Assembly (NCBI GenBank): GCA_001897155.1
Contig: MKSF01000015.1
Coordinates: 62,512 to 126,511 of the forward strand
Source: Bacteroidetes bacterium 47-18
Lineage (GTDB): Bacteria; Bacteroidota; Bacteroidia; Chitinophagales; Chitinophagaceae
Length of the DNA stretch: 64,000 nucleotides
Direction of reading: 5' to 3'
Shown here: positions 34,117 through 44,939 of the stretch, one piece after another
Layout of the letters: every line of letters starts with the position of its first letter
Numbering within the stretch: position 1 is the first letter of the stretch
Position numbers and translations under genes: made by a program
The notes under the pieces: generated by a model
What the model saw: only the letters and a program-made list of their open reading frames with translations
Database searches by the model: none
What the model was told of the DNA's origin: nothing

Positions 34117-34249
34117 TAACTATCTGCTTACAGGCAACAACTTTTTATTACGGATACGTTTGCTGGGCAGTGTCCTACCGGACGGATGTGAGACATCTCT
34201 TATAATAATTGGTAGCTTATAAAGGCTTTGTTCCCCATATAGATAGTCA
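34117..34249. repeat. MITE-like dispersed repeat, copy C
   Basis: It starts TAACTATCTGCTTACAGGCA and ends AGATAGTCA. It aligns with reverse-complemented copy A over both ends and the segment TTTTATTA-GG-TACG--TTGCTG-GCA-TGTCCT; the middle differs and is shorter. It has no coding capacity and lies in the gap upstream of the Rrf2 gene. Confidence 0.7.
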
Positions 34250-34430
34250 GTAAATTAAATATAATTCGTTTCAGGAATCCTTTAAGACAGTCTTTTCAGC
34301 AAACATTGACAGGGACAATAAAGAGGGATGTGGTTGGTTGTTAGCAGGGAAAAGAGGGTTTACAAAGCATAGGCGAAAACGTGGATCCATTAACATTTTC
34401 ATATAGCAGAATATGGCTTGTAATACAGGT

Positions 34431-34738
34431 ATGCCCCATAGTGCCCTTTACTTTCCGGCTTTTGTGCTGGTCATTGGATTGTTTTCCTGTAGCACGAACG
34501 TAGACGGTACGGTTAAGCAGATGACTACAGACCACTTGCAGACCAGCCCTTCGCCTGGAAACGCCTTAAGAGATATTAATTTAGCCGATTCCGTCCGGTA
34601 TTAATGGATATAAGTGCGGCAAAGGATACTTTTCAATATACAGCGTACTATAATGCTGACCGACCGTACCGGCTGCTTTATTTTAAAGTTTTCAGGAAAA
34701 AGCCTTTTGAGTTGAAAACAAGGCTTTTATGTGGATAA
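34431..34738 (+). pseudogene. Frameshifted lipoprotein gene remnant
   Basis: A lipoprotein start (MPHSALYFPAFVLVIGLFSC, acylated Cys about 20) runs 57 residues to a stop. In the next frame, from an ATG that overlaps the stop, the reading continues MDISAAKDTFQYTAYYNADR-PYRLLYFKVFRKK for about 44 residues. The two frames look like one protein broken by an indel. It ends at the left edge of the integrated element, and a further piece may survive at the right edge. This interpretation is inference from reading frames. Confidence 0.45.
34698..34728 (+). terminator. Terminator-like hairpin at the left edge of the island
   Basis: AAAAGCCTT and AAGGCTTTT separated by 13 bases. It overlaps the second frame of the lipoprotein remnant, so it may be a real terminator (then the remnant is not coding here) or a chance stem. 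Confidence 0.45.
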
Positions 34739-34777
34739 TCAAAGATTGTAAGGTAACGTTTTGGTAACGGTGCTTAT

Positions 34778-34785
34778 TGCTTTGC
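34778..34785 (+). repeat. Candidate left attachment core (TGCTTTGC)
   Basis: Direct copy of the octamer at 48206-48213. Sequences GTAAGGTAACGTTTTGGTAAC (near 34748) and an inverted relative near the right edge may be integrase arm sites. Confidence 0.35.
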
Positions 34786-34967
34786 TTTTCAATACATTTC
34801 TGTTAGCTCATAGTAAATATACAAAAAAAAGAGTGTTTTAATTATTTTATTTACTCCAATAAAATTGTAAATATCCTTTCATTAGCATAACAAGTTGGCA
34901 TAAGACCTCATAATATATTAGATACGCAATTTATAAGTTGATTCCACAAATATCATCTGATATTTAC

Positions 34968-34975
34968 TACTTTTG
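34968..34975 (+). promoter_or_regulatory. Candidate -7 box (TACTTTTG) of hsdR
   Basis: TACTTTTG fits TAnnTTTG, 43 bp before the hsdR ATG. The region from 34786 to here holds no gene and is strongly A+T rich; a TTG at 34938 is too far for a standard -33 box. Confidence 0.4.
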
Positions 34976-35017
34976 TAATCACCTTCCGATAATATAAATT
35001 ATATAGAAGTAAATTAA

Positions 35018-37708
35018 ATGAAACCAGAAGAAAAAGCCAGAGAAATAATCAACCGAATGCTGAATGAGGCAGGTTGGGATATTGTGAGTAGAGACAACTA
35101 TTCTCCCAATATTTCTGCTGTGGCGATTGAAGAAGGTTTGTTAAAAGGCAATTGTGAAGCTGATTATCTTCTGTTTCTCAATGGAAAAGCGATAGGCGTG
35201 CTTGAAGCAAAAAGAGAAGAAAATCAGTTATCCAATGTTGTGATGGAGCAAGCGGAACGATATGTTCTCGGACTGCCGAGTTGGTGTTCTTCTTGGTATA
35301 ATCCGTTGCCCATTGTCTATTTGTCAAACGGTAAAGAGATTCTATTCAAAAACGTCAATAATCCAGATGAGGGTTATACACCCGTTTCTCGTATTCATTC
35401 TCCGAAAGAGATTGTAAAAATGCTCGGAATAGAAGACAACTATGCAGGTTTACCAACTCTACAAAAGAAAGGATTGAGAGCTTGTCAATATGAAGCGATT
35501 TCTGAATTAGAATCCAGTTTTCGTATAGGGCAAAATCGTGCATTAATGGTGCTTGCAACAGGAGCTGGAAAAACCTTTACTGCGTGTATGGCTGCGTATA
35601 GATTGCTTTCATATACTCCAATGAAACGTGTATTATTCCTTGTTGACAGAAATAATTTGGGACGACAGGCAGAAGGAGAATTTGGAACATTCCGATTGAC
35701 AGAAACGGGAGAACCATTCAATACTATTTTTACTACTGAACGACTAAAATCATCGAATATTCCCAAAGATGCGAATGTTGTTATTTCCACTATTCAACGT
35801 CTTTTTGCTTTGCTTACGGGTCAGGAATTAGATGATAATGACAATGATGAATCGTATAATGAAGATGACAAAGAAATACAATTAGGTGGAAACCTGAATC
35901 TTCCTCCTGACTTTTTCGATTTGATTATTATTGACGAATGCCACCGTTCTATTTATGGTAACTGGCGGAAAGTGTTGGAATATTTTAATACTGCGAAAAT
36001 GGTCGGTTTGACAGCTACACCTGCTCCCGAAACCTTAGCTTTTTTCAACAATAATCGTATTGTAAATTATACGCTTGAAAAATCCATTGCTGATGGAATC
36101 AATGTCGATTATCGCATTTATCGTATCAAAACCCAAGCTACGGAAAATGGAGGAGCGGTAAAAGAAGGCGAAAATGTGAAACAGATTACGAAGTATTCGG
36201 GTAAAACGGAAGACGTGAAAATGTCGGAAGAAAAAACCTATACTCGCACCGAACTCAATCGCAGTATTGTCAATCCTTCTCAAATCAAGTTGATTTTAGA
36301 AACGTATCGTGATGCTATCTATACAGAACTATATCCCGAAAGAGAACCACAATTAGAATATATTCCGAAAACGCTCATTTTTGCTTTAAATGATGCACAC
36401 GCAACCAATATCGTCCGAATTGCAAAGGAAGTTTTTCCAAATCAAAACGAAAATTTTATTCAAAAAATTACGTATTCAGCAGGAGACAGCAATCAACTTA
36501 TCAGAAGTTTTAGGAATGATAAGGATTTTCGTATTGCCGTAACTGTTACATTGGTGGCAACAGGTACAGACGTTAAACCGTTGGAAGTTGTACTATTTAT
36601 GCGAGATGTTGAATCAGACGCTCTATATACGCAAATGAAAGGACGAGGCGTGAGAACCATTGGCGATGAGCAACTCCGAAATGTAACTCCCAATGCTATC
36701 AGTAAAGACCTTTTCTTTTTGCTAGATGCAGTCGGAGTAACTGAAGGCGAAAAGCAGGTTACTCGTCCCGGTGTTGAGCTTCCGCTTCCAAATATGTCGT
36801 TAAGAATATTGTTGGAACGTATTACACACGGAGATTTGCCCGATGATAATTTAAGATTGTTGGCAAGTCGTTTATCACGAATCAATGTTAAGTCAGATGA
36901 TAAACAACGTCAAAAGTTCACTGATTTGGCAGGTATTCAGATGAAAGATTTGATAGTACAAATCTTCGATGCCTTGGAAGCCGGTTTAGAACCTTTTGTT
37001 GATGCTAATCAGCCGAATTTTGTCCGAAAAGGATTGGTTAAATTTTTAACGCATACTCCAAAAGTTCGGGAATATTTGTTGGTGCTAAACGCTGGTTTTA
37101 TCAATATTTTACAACCCGGAGAAGACACGCTTATAGAAAAAGGATTTTCCATAGAAGAAGCTCAAAAAACGACTCAAGCATTTGAAGAATACATCAATAC
37201 ACACAAAGACGAAATAGAAGCTTTGCGTATTATTTACAATAACACAAACGAGCCGATTACGTATGAAATGCTGAAAGGTTTACGGGAAAATTTAATGCAA
37301 TTCAACAATAAGTTCAACCCCGTTTTATTGTGGAATACCTATTCTATACTCGACCCGGCTCACGTTGTTTCGTTTCGTTCACAAGATGAAAAAAATGCAC
37401 TAACCAATATCATTCAGTTGGTACGTTTTGCTTTTAAACGAATTCCGGAATTACGCTCCTTGTCATCTATGGCTGCAAGTCGGTTTGAACTTTGGTGCGG
37501 ACAAAATCAACGTCCATTGACTGATACGCAAAAAGAAATTATTCGTAACGTGGTCAATTATATTGTAGCCAACGGTAGTTGCACAATGAACGATATTAAG
37601 GAAGAAGACAAACCTTTGGTTGCTCAAATGGTGGGCAACTTTGGTTCGGCAGATGCGGTCAATACGGCTATCATCTCGCTTTCTCAATTTATATTAAAAG
37701 CTGCATAA
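35018..37708 (+). CDS. hsdR: Type I restriction endonuclease subunit R
   Basis: An 896-residue motor and nuclease subunit. The PD-(D/E)xK nuclease motif is near the N-terminus: Asp49 in GNCEADYLLF and the E-A-K of IGVLEAKRE (about 63-65). The SF2 helicase shows motif I ATGAGKTF (about 183-190), DEAD-like IIDECHRSIYGNW, motif III VGLTATPAP and motif VI-like QMKGRGVR. An EcoEI-type C-terminal region follows. With HsdM and HsdS it translocates and cuts unmodified DNA. Two KilA-N fragments lie between it and hsdM. Length is typical of the family and there is no visible break. Confidence 0.93.
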   Translation: MKPEEKAREIINRMLNEAGWDIVSRDNYSPNISAVAIEEGLLKGNCEADYLLFLNGKAIGVLEAKREENQLSNVVMEQAERYVLGLPSWCSSWYNPLPIVYLSNGKEILFKNVNNPDEGYTPVSRIHSPKEIVKMLGIEDNYAGLPTLQKKGLRACQYEAISELESSFRIGQNRALMVLATGAGKTFTACMAAYRLLSYTPMKRVLFLVDRNNLGRQAEGEFGTFRLTETGEPFNTIFTTERLKSSNIPKDANVVISTIQRLFALLTGQELDDNDNDESYNEDDKEIQLGGNLNLPPDFFDLIIIDECHRSIYGNWRKVLEYFNTAKMVGLTATPAPETLAFFNNNRIVNYTLEKSIADGINVDYRIYRIKTQATENGGAVKEGENVKQITKYSGKTEDVKMSEEKTYTRTELNRSIVNPSQIKLILETYRDAIYTELYPEREPQLEYIPKTLIFALNDAHATNIVRIAKEVFPNQNENFIQKITYSAGDSNQLIRSFRNDKDFRIAVTVTLVATGTDVKPLEVVLFMRDVESDALYTQMKGRGVRTIGDEQLRNVTPNAISKDLFFLLDAVGVTEGEKQVTRPGVELPLPNMSLRILLERITHGDLPDDNLRLLASRLSRINVKSDDKQRQKFTDLAGIQMKDLIVQIFDALEAGLEPFVDANQPNFVRKGLVKFLTHTPKVREYLLVLNAGFINILQPGEDTLIEKGFSIEEAQKTTQAFEEYINTHKDEIEALRIIYNNTNEPITYEMLKGLRENLMQFNNKFNPVLLWNTYSILDPAHVVSFRSQDEKNALTNIIQLVRFAFKRIPELRSLSSMAASRFELWCGQNQRPLTDTQKEIIRNVVNYIVANGSCTMNDIKEEDKPLVAQMVGNFGSADAVNTAIISLSQFILKAA

Positions 37709-37720
37709 AACTGAAAATTA

Positions 37721-38484
37721 ATGGCAAAAATCAATGTAAAAGATAGTAAGATTACAATAATATCATTTGCTGAAAGTGATTACATTTCGCTTACCGACAT
37801 AGCCAAACACAAAACAGATGATGCGAGTGCCGTCATTGCAATTGGATGCGAAACCGTAATACAATAGAGTTTTTGGGGATTTGGGAATCACTTTACAATC
37901 CAAATTTTAAACCCCTCGAATTCGAGGGGTTTAAAAAAGACGCTGGGTTAAATGCGTTTACAATGTCGCCTTTAAAATGGATTAAAGCAACTGATGCTAT
38001 CGGTTTTGTCGTAAAATCAGGACGTTACGGAGGTACTTTTGCCCACAAAGATATTGCATTCAAGTTTGCAAGTTGGATATCGGTAGAATTTGAATTGTAT
38101 ATCGTTAAAGAATTTCAACGCTTAAAAGAAGAAGAACAAAAGCAATTAGGTTGGTCGGCAAAACGAGAATTAGCGAAAATCAATTATCGTATTCATACAG
38201 ATGCTATCAAACAAAATTTAATTCCGAAAGAATTAACCTCAAAAGAAACTTCCATTATCTATGCAAACGAAGCAGACGTTTTGAATGTTGCATTATTTGG
38301 AATAACCGCAAAACAATGGCGTGATGCAAATCCTGATTTGAAAGGAAATATACGTGATTATGCGACAATGAACCAATTAATTTGTCTTTCCAATTTAGAA
38401 AACTTGAATGCCGTTTTTATTCACGAGAATTTAAGCCAAAGTGAACGGTTGACCAAGCTCAATAAAATTGCAATCCAACAATGA
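37721..38484 (+). pseudogene. KilA-N domain gene with a one-base frameshift
   Basis: The first frame encodes MAKINVKDSKITIISFAESD and ISLTDIAKHKTDDASAVIAI and then stops after 47 codons. The second frame starts MRNRNTIEFLGIWESLYNPN and continues through the KilA-N core with SGRYGGTFAHKDIAFKFASW to about 212 residues. KilA-N proteins normally read ...AVIANWMRNRNT. Restoring one A at about 37840 (gcaattgg to gcaaattgg) joins the frames. KilA-N genes are often found between hsdR and hsdM. It may be a real pseudogene or a sequencing error; no function is claimed. Confidence 0.8.
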
Positions 38485-38539
38485 AAGTATTGGAAAATAT
38501 AGAAGACAGAACCTTGTTGAAATAACAGATTACACATAA

Positions 38540-39975
<1,436 letters not shown>

Positions 39976-39976
<1 letters not shown>

Positions 39977-41430
39977 TGGATACGAAGAAATTACGACAAA
40001 AAATCCTTGATTTAGCGATACGTGGCAAGTTGGTTCCGCAAGACCCAAATGATGAGCCGGCTTCTGTACTTATTGAGAAAATACGTTTAGAAAAAGAACA
40101 GTTAATCAAGGAGAAGAAGATTAAGCGGGACAAGAACGAATCATATATCTACCGTTCTGATAAATCATATTATGAGCAATTCTCCGACGGAACGGTAAAA
40201 TGTATTGATGAGGAGATACCGTTTGAGATACCCGAGAGTTGGGAGTGGTGTAGATGGAGAAATCTTTTTCAAATTAATCCCAAGAACAACATAGAAGACA
40301 ACGCAGAAGTATCCTTTGTTCCGATGACTTATATAAAAGATGGATACTCTGATGAGGCTAAATTTGATATAAGACAATGGAAAGATATTAAATCGGGATT
40401 CACTCATTTTCAAAATAACGATTTGGGTATAGCTAAAATTACTCCCTGCTTTGAAAATCGAAAATCTGTAGTATTTAAGAACTTACACAATGTTTATGGT
40501 GCAGGGACTACAGAATTACATATATTTCGCCCAGTTCTTTTTTCTGTTCTTGCAGACTATGCTTTGTATATAGCAAAGACGGAAGATTTCATATCGCACG
40601 GGATTACAAATTTTACTGGAGCTGTAGGACAGCAACGTGTAGGAAAAGATATTATAGGAGATTATCTTATTGCACTTCCACCGTTAGAAGAAATTTATAA
40701 AATTCAGTCAAGTATATCAAAATTATTTTTGATAGTTGATGGTATTGAGAATGATGAGACCCAATTGTCTTCTTATATCAAACAAACAAAATCCAAAATC
40801 CTCGACCTTGCAATACGAGGCAAACTCGTTCCGCAAGACCCGGATGATGAGCCTGCTTCCGTATTGCTCGAACGCATAAAAGCGGAGCGTTCTGACAGCA
40901 AAAAGAAGACTAAAAATACAGGGGATAACTCACATTATACCGATACGTTTGATATTCCTAATAATTGGGTAGTTACTACAATGCAAGAGGTCTGCTATTT
41001 ATCAGATGGAGAAAAGATTGAAGGTAAGGCGTTGCCTTATTTAGATGTGAAATATTTAAGAGGAAAAAGTGAACCAAAAATTGTTTCTTCTGGCAGATTT
41101 GTCGAAAGAAATAATTTTATGATTTTGGTAGATGGCGAAAATTCAGGCGAAATATTTTCAGTAACAGAGGACGGTTATCAGGGAAGTACATTTAAGATAC
41201 TGAATATTAGCAAGCAAGTCAATGAAGCATTTATATTCAAGTTATTACAAAACGAACAAACTACTTTCAAGGAATCTAAAGTTGGGTCGGCTATACCTCA
41301 TCTTAATAAGAAGTTGTTTAGAGAATTGTATGTTTTTCTTCCCCCATTTGCTGAACAAAAACGAATCGTCCGCAAAATCGAAGAAATTTTTGCTTCACTT
41401 GAAGAAATAGTAAATTCAATTATAGCGTAG
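39976..41430 (+). CDS. hsdS: Type I specificity subunit S (expressed copy)
   Basis: A 484-residue S subunit with two target-recognition domains and two conserved helices. The first conserved segment (LDLAIRGKLVPQDPNDEPAS near residues 12-31) is repeated in the centre (LDLAIRGKLVPQDPDDEPAS near 275-294). TRD1 covers about 65-260 and ends PLEEIYKIQSSISKLFLIVD; TRD2 covers about 325-470. Inverted repeats at the borders of TRD1 and TRD2 match silent copies on the opposite strand downstream, so the encoded specificity is probably switchable. It overlaps hsdM by one base and is followed by a strong hairpin. Confidence 0.92.
40162..40181 (+). repeat. Inversion repeat IR1, expressed side
   Basis: AAATCATATTATGAGCAATT, present as a perfect 20-bp inverted copy at 44116-44135. 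It lies at the start of TRD1 in the expressed hsdS. Confidence 0.85.
40786..40938 (+). repeat. Inversion repeat IR2, central conserved region, expressed side
   Basis: About 150 bp of the central hsdS region (encoding LDLAIRGKLVPQDP and the SERSDSKKK-like linker, ending CTCACATTAT) are repeated in inverse orientation at 43401-43553 with only scattered differences. Recombination here would exchange TRD2. Confidence 0.85.
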
Positions 41431-41449
41431 GCGAATGCCTACGCTATAA
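41420..41449. terminator. Bidirectional terminator between hsdS and the recombinase gene
   Basis: Perfect 13-bp stem TTATAGCGTAGGC / GCCTACGCTATAA with a 4-base loop, followed by TTTTTG. It overlaps the hsdS stop codon and faces the convergent recombinase gene. Confidence 0.88.
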
Positions 41450-41458
41450 TTTTTGTTT

Positions 41459-42262
41459 TTACCAATTCACAATTTTATCAACAATTGCCTGCTGTTCACT
41501 TGCGGTGCGGCGAAGATAAATCCGTGTGGTTTCTATACTTTCGTGTCCCATAAGGTCGGCAAGTAGTGCTATATCATTGAACCTATCCAAGAAGTTTTTA
41601 GCAAATCGGTGGCGGAAAGAATGTGGATATACAACATTTAGATTCAAACCGTATTTAGAAGCGAAATGCTTTAACTGGTGAGAAATCCCACGAGATGTAA
41701 TTCTTTCCCCAAAACGATTGAGAAATATATAGCCTGATTGTATATTCTTTGTTTCTAACCATTTGATAGCTTCCGAACGCAGATTTTTAGGAATATATAA
41801 TCGTCTGATTTTTCCTCCTTTTGTGTACATATCAAGGTGTCCGATATGAACGTGTTCTGCTTTTATCTGCAACAATTCACTAACACGAGCTCCGGTTGCT
41901 GTTAAAAACCAAACCACAAAATACCATTCGATATTGCCATCTGTTTTTAGCTTTGTTTTGAAAAACTTGTAATCCGCATCACTGATTACATTTTCAAGAA
42001 AGTTTTTCTGCTGTACTTTAACGAATTTGAGTTTCAATCGGTCTTTTTTGATAAACTCAAGATACTTGTTTATCGCTTGTAAGCGTAGGTTTACCGTTTG
42101 AGGTTTGAAATGCTCAATGAGGAATCCCTTGTATGCCAAAAGGTTTTCTGTGTTTATTTCCTTGTAATTCGTTAGGAAATGATTTACCGTCCATACATAA
42201 GACGTAATTGTGTTTTCTGCCAAGTCGTTTTTACTTAGCGATTTTTGAAATGCTGTTACCAT
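41459..42262 (-). CDS. Tyrosine recombinase, hsdS inversion type
   Basis: A 267-residue XerC/D-like recombinase. It has a SAM-like N-terminal domain (MVTAFQKSLSKNDLAENTIT) and a catalytic domain: Arg in TATGARVSELLQ, HSFRHRFAKNF (HxxR), LMGHESIETTRIYLRR with the final His and the nucleophilic Tyr. Small recombinases of this kind lie between hsdS copies in Bacteroidota and invert them. It sits exactly between the expressed hsdS and the silent copies, convergent with hsdS. The sites acted on are probably the IR1, IR2 and IR3 repeats. Confidence 0.9.
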   Translation of the reverse strand: MVTAFQKSLSKNDLAENTITSYVWTVNHFLTNYKEINTENLLAYKGFLIEHFKPQTVNLRLQAINKYLEFIKKDRLKLKFVKVQQKNFLENVISDADYKFFKTKLKTDGNIEWYFVVWFLTATGARVSELLQIKAEHVHIGHLDMYTKGGKIRRLYIPKNLRSEAIKWLETKNIQSGYIFLNRFGERITSRGISHQLKHFASKYGLNLNVVYPHSFRHRFAKNFLDRFNDIALLADLMGHESIETTRIYLRRTASEQQAIVDKIVNW

Positions 42263-42278
42263 ATTCTATTATTTTGAA

Positions 42279-42839
42279 ATGAATAATAGTAACGCTTTTA
42301 GCTTGGCTATCTCACATTATCAGAACTTGCCGTTTGAGATACCGGAAAATTGGATATGGACAAAGTTCGAAGATGTATTTGAAATAACGATGGGACAATC
42401 TCCGTCTGGAACAGATATAAATCATACTGATGGATTAGAATTTCATCAAGGAAAATTATTTTTTGGAAGTTTAACCTTACGGCATTCACAGATATTTACA
42501 GATAAACCCACGAAGATAGCACCAGCCAACAGCCTTATAATGTGTGTAAGAGCTCCTGTCGGAGATGTTAATATAATTGATAGAGAAATCTGTATAGGAA
42601 GAGGTTTATGTGCATTGAATCCTTTAGGTGGTATTTCTACAAATTTTATGTTCTTTTGGGTAAATTATTTCAAAGATATTTTTGAAGCACAAGCTACAGG
42701 AAGCACATTTACAGCAATATCAGGAGAAATTATTAGAAATCAATCTATACCTCTTCCTCCCTTAAAAGAACAACAACGAATCTTAAATCACATTCAGCAG
42801 ATTTATGGTATGTTAGACGGCATTGTCGGAGAGTTATAA
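42279..42839 (+). pseudogene. Silent hsdS cassette, one target-recognition domain
   Basis: A 186-residue half S subunit: LPFEIPENWIWTKFEDVFEI up to PLPPLKEQQRILNHIQQIYG. It has no conserved first helix and starts with a short new ATG, just upstream of an 18-bp repeat (CTCACATTATCAGAACTT). It is presumably a storage copy whose TRD can be moved into the expressed gene. It overlaps the other silent cassette by 6 bp at its 3' end and faces it. Whether it is translated as a free half-subunit cannot be told. Confidence 0.8.
42311..42328 (+). repeat. Inversion repeat IR3, plus copy
   Basis: CTCACATTATCAGAACTT, with a perfect inverted copy at 43393-43410. Its first ten bases also end IR2 in the expressed gene (40929-40938). 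Confidence 0.75.
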
Positions 42840-43392
42840 TTCTACGACAATGCTCTCTAATTGTCGAAAAAGTTTTTCAATAGTTTGAACTATTTTCTTT
42901 TGTTCGTGTATAGGAGGTAAAGGCATTTTTAAATTCCCTAAGACTGTCGCATTTATATTTGCTATGTTGGTCGTTTGTGTTGATTCTGTCATAAAAATTC
43001 CATTGTTAAAATAACAACGCAATAGATAAAAGAGATATTTAGGCTCTATCCCTCTTGCACGAATATTGAGTACAAATCCTCCAAATGTCATATTGTAATC
43101 AACATTGTGAACGAAAGAAGTCTTTCCAACCAGTTCTCGAGAATTGGCAGAAGACATTATAATATCTCCATTTCTTACCAGTTTTTCTGTGTTATTTTTA
43201 ATATAAACAGGGTCAATGTACCACAAATCTTCAAGCTCTAATTCTTCTTGAACATTAGCTGTTCTTATACAAGGCAGTAAATGTTCTTCTTTTAATGTTG
43301 TTTTAGCAGTTGAAGGAAAAGTAATACCTCTTTCAAAAGTACAGACGTCCGAAAGCAAACACCAGCACCAATTTGAAGGCACACTCCATTCT

Positions 43393-43410
43393 AAGTTCTG
43401 ATAATGTGAG
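43393..43410 (-). repeat. Inversion repeat IR3, minus copy
   Basis: Reverse complement of CTCACATTATCAGAACTT in the second silent TRD. Confidence 0.75.
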
Positions 43411-43553
43411 TTATCCCCTGTATTTTTACTCTTCTTTTTGCTGTCAGAACGCTCCGATTTTATGCGTTCCAGCAATACCGAAGCCGGCTCATCATTCGGG
43501 TCTTGCGGAATGAGTTTGCCTCTGATTGCGAGGTCAAGGATTTTGGATTTGGT
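43401..43553 (-). repeat. Inversion repeat IR2, silent side
   Basis: Inverse copy of 40786-40938 within the central conserved region of the silent hsdS. Confidence 0.85.
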
Positions 43554-44115
43554 TTGGGTGATGAATTGTTCTAATGAAATTTTATTTTCTTCCAAAGAAT
43601 CAATAACGGAGAAAAGATGTTTTATTTCAGAAGCTATACGTTTTTGCTCTGTTAAAGGAGGAATAGGTATGAGAAAGTCTTTAATTATATCGGTATTCAA
43701 ATTAGGTTGTGCTGCTCCTTGGTCTATATTTCTCATATTTTGTGTTTGAGATTCAAGAAACCAGTACAAATACTCAATTTGGTTATCGTCTAAATCAAGA
43801 AAAGCAGCAATTCCATCATTAATTGTCGCATCTATTCCACAGATTTTGGGTACACCTAACGTAGCACCGCTGTTTGTTAACAGCAACGTGCCTTTTTTAA
43901 TAAATCTTGTTTTGACTAATCCTGCTTCTTTTATAGTATATTGATATGTATTAACATACATATTCTTACTCTTAGTTAAATCAGCGACTTTTAAAAAAGG
44001 GATATCTCCGTTGTAATATATATTACTACCAGCAGGTCTTGGAGAGCCACCTCGAACTACACCACATATTTCTCCCAATTTACACCAAGTCCAATTATTA
44101 GGAATCTCGAAAGGT

Positions 44116-44135
44116 AATTGCTCATAATATGATTT
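44116..44135 (-). repeat. Inversion repeat IR1, silent side
   Basis: Perfect inverse copy of AAATCATATTATGAGCAATT at the 5' end of the silent cassette. Confidence 0.85.
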
Positions 44136-44267
44136 ATGGAGTGCTTTTTCTTTTCAAAAAATTGCATATTAAACGGAAAATCAAATCTGTTTTTTCTCCG
44201 TTATCTTTGTCCTATGCTTGAACAATCCCAAATCAGAACTGCGTAAATGTTCTTGTGAAAATCTATA

Positions 44268-44708
44268 TTATTTCTTCATATATTTCTTTTTAAATTCTTC
44301 TGTTATCTCAACTACCTTTTTAAATAACGCTATCATTTCAATAGTTTGTTTTTCTAGTTTATAGAGGTATGCTAATGCTTTTTTCTCGGAAAAATTGGCG
44401 TTCAACAATTTTACAATTTGGTTATAATTTACACCTACTGAACGCAATTGACTGTGAAAAGAGGTCAATCGCATATAGAAACCAACCGTTCCTTTATCAA
44501 TTTTCACTGACTTCATTTCCTTTCCAAACAATAGAAAAACAATAAATTTTGCTTTATTGTCCATTCTTGATTGGTCAAAAAGAGCTAAAAATTTAGCATT
44601 TTCTTCGTCCGTAAGACGAAAAACATAACGGTGAGTTTTGGGATTAACCTTTGGCTTGCGTCCGCCTTTGCTCTGTTTTCTATTCATTTTTTCCATAATA
44701 AAATCCAT
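44268..44708 (-). CDS. MobC-like mobilisation accessory protein
   Basis: A 146-residue basic protein. The start KQSKGGRKPKVNPKTHRYVF and the pattern VGVNYNQIVKLLNANFSEKK with LYKLEKQTIEM are typical of Bacteroidota relaxosome proteins (MobC/BmgB type). These bind oriT and recruit a relaxase. A MobB/BmgA relaxase normally follows directly, but here the next sequence on this strand is the silent hsdS cassette, so the relaxase is missing. The start might be one of two downstream ATGs (shorter by 4 or 7 residues). Large palindromes lie just upstream. Confidence 0.82.
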   Translation of the reverse strand: MDFIMEKMNRKQSKGGRKPKVNPKTHRYVFRLTDEENAKFLALFDQSRMDNKAKFIVFLLFGKEMKSVKIDKGTVGFYMRLTSFHSQLRSVGVNYNQIVKLLNANFSEKKALAYLYKLEKQTIEMIALFKKVVEITEEFKKKYMKK

Positions 44709-44761
44709 TTTAATTTTTCAACCATTCGACTTCGGAGAAATGGTTTAGCTCCCTGCGTAAG

Positions 44762-44818
44762 GGCAAGTAGTTTTGAGGCACTAAATTCGATTTAGAGTGC
44801 CTCAAAACACAACTTGCC
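44762..44818. repeat. Large palindrome upstream of mobC, candidate oriT
   Basis: Nested inverted repeats: GGCAAGT / ACTTGCC outside, GTTTTGAGGCACT / AGTGCCTCAAAAC in the middle and TAAAT / ATTTA around a 3-base centre. It lies 54 bp upstream of the mobC start, the usual place of the transfer origin in mobilisable Bacteroidota elements. Confidence 0.5.
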
Positions 44819-44837
44819 GTGTTCCGTTGAACACAAT

Positions 44838-44859
44838 AATCCGTCCTGCGGAACGGATT
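44838..44859. repeat. Second palindrome near candidate oriT
   Basis: AATCCGT and ACGGATT arms around CCTGCGGA. It lies 20 bp from the larger palindrome and could be part of the same relaxase recognition region. Confidence 0.4.
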
Positions 44860-44939
44860 GTGGTTAGCAAGAAAAACTCTCATTTCCTGTATCAAATTTC
44901 GGGAAGGATAACAGATATATCGTAAGCCAATGAACGCCA

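Larger units (their letters stand above)
42834..44153 (-). pseudogene. Silent hsdS cassette, two target-recognition domains, no start codon
   Basis: An open frame of 440 codons on the minus strand that begins directly after a TGA stop. It lacks the N-terminal conserved helix and any ATG near its beginning. Its first TRD runs from KSYYEQLPFEIPNNWTWCKL to IPPLTEQKRIASEIKHLFSV. The central conserved part is LDLAIRGKLIPQDPNDEPAS. The second TRD begins NLEWSVPSNWCWCLLSDVCT. Since it lacks a promoter and start, it is not expressed in this orientation; inversion by the neighbouring recombinase would bring its domains into frame behind hsdM. Confidence 0.85.
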
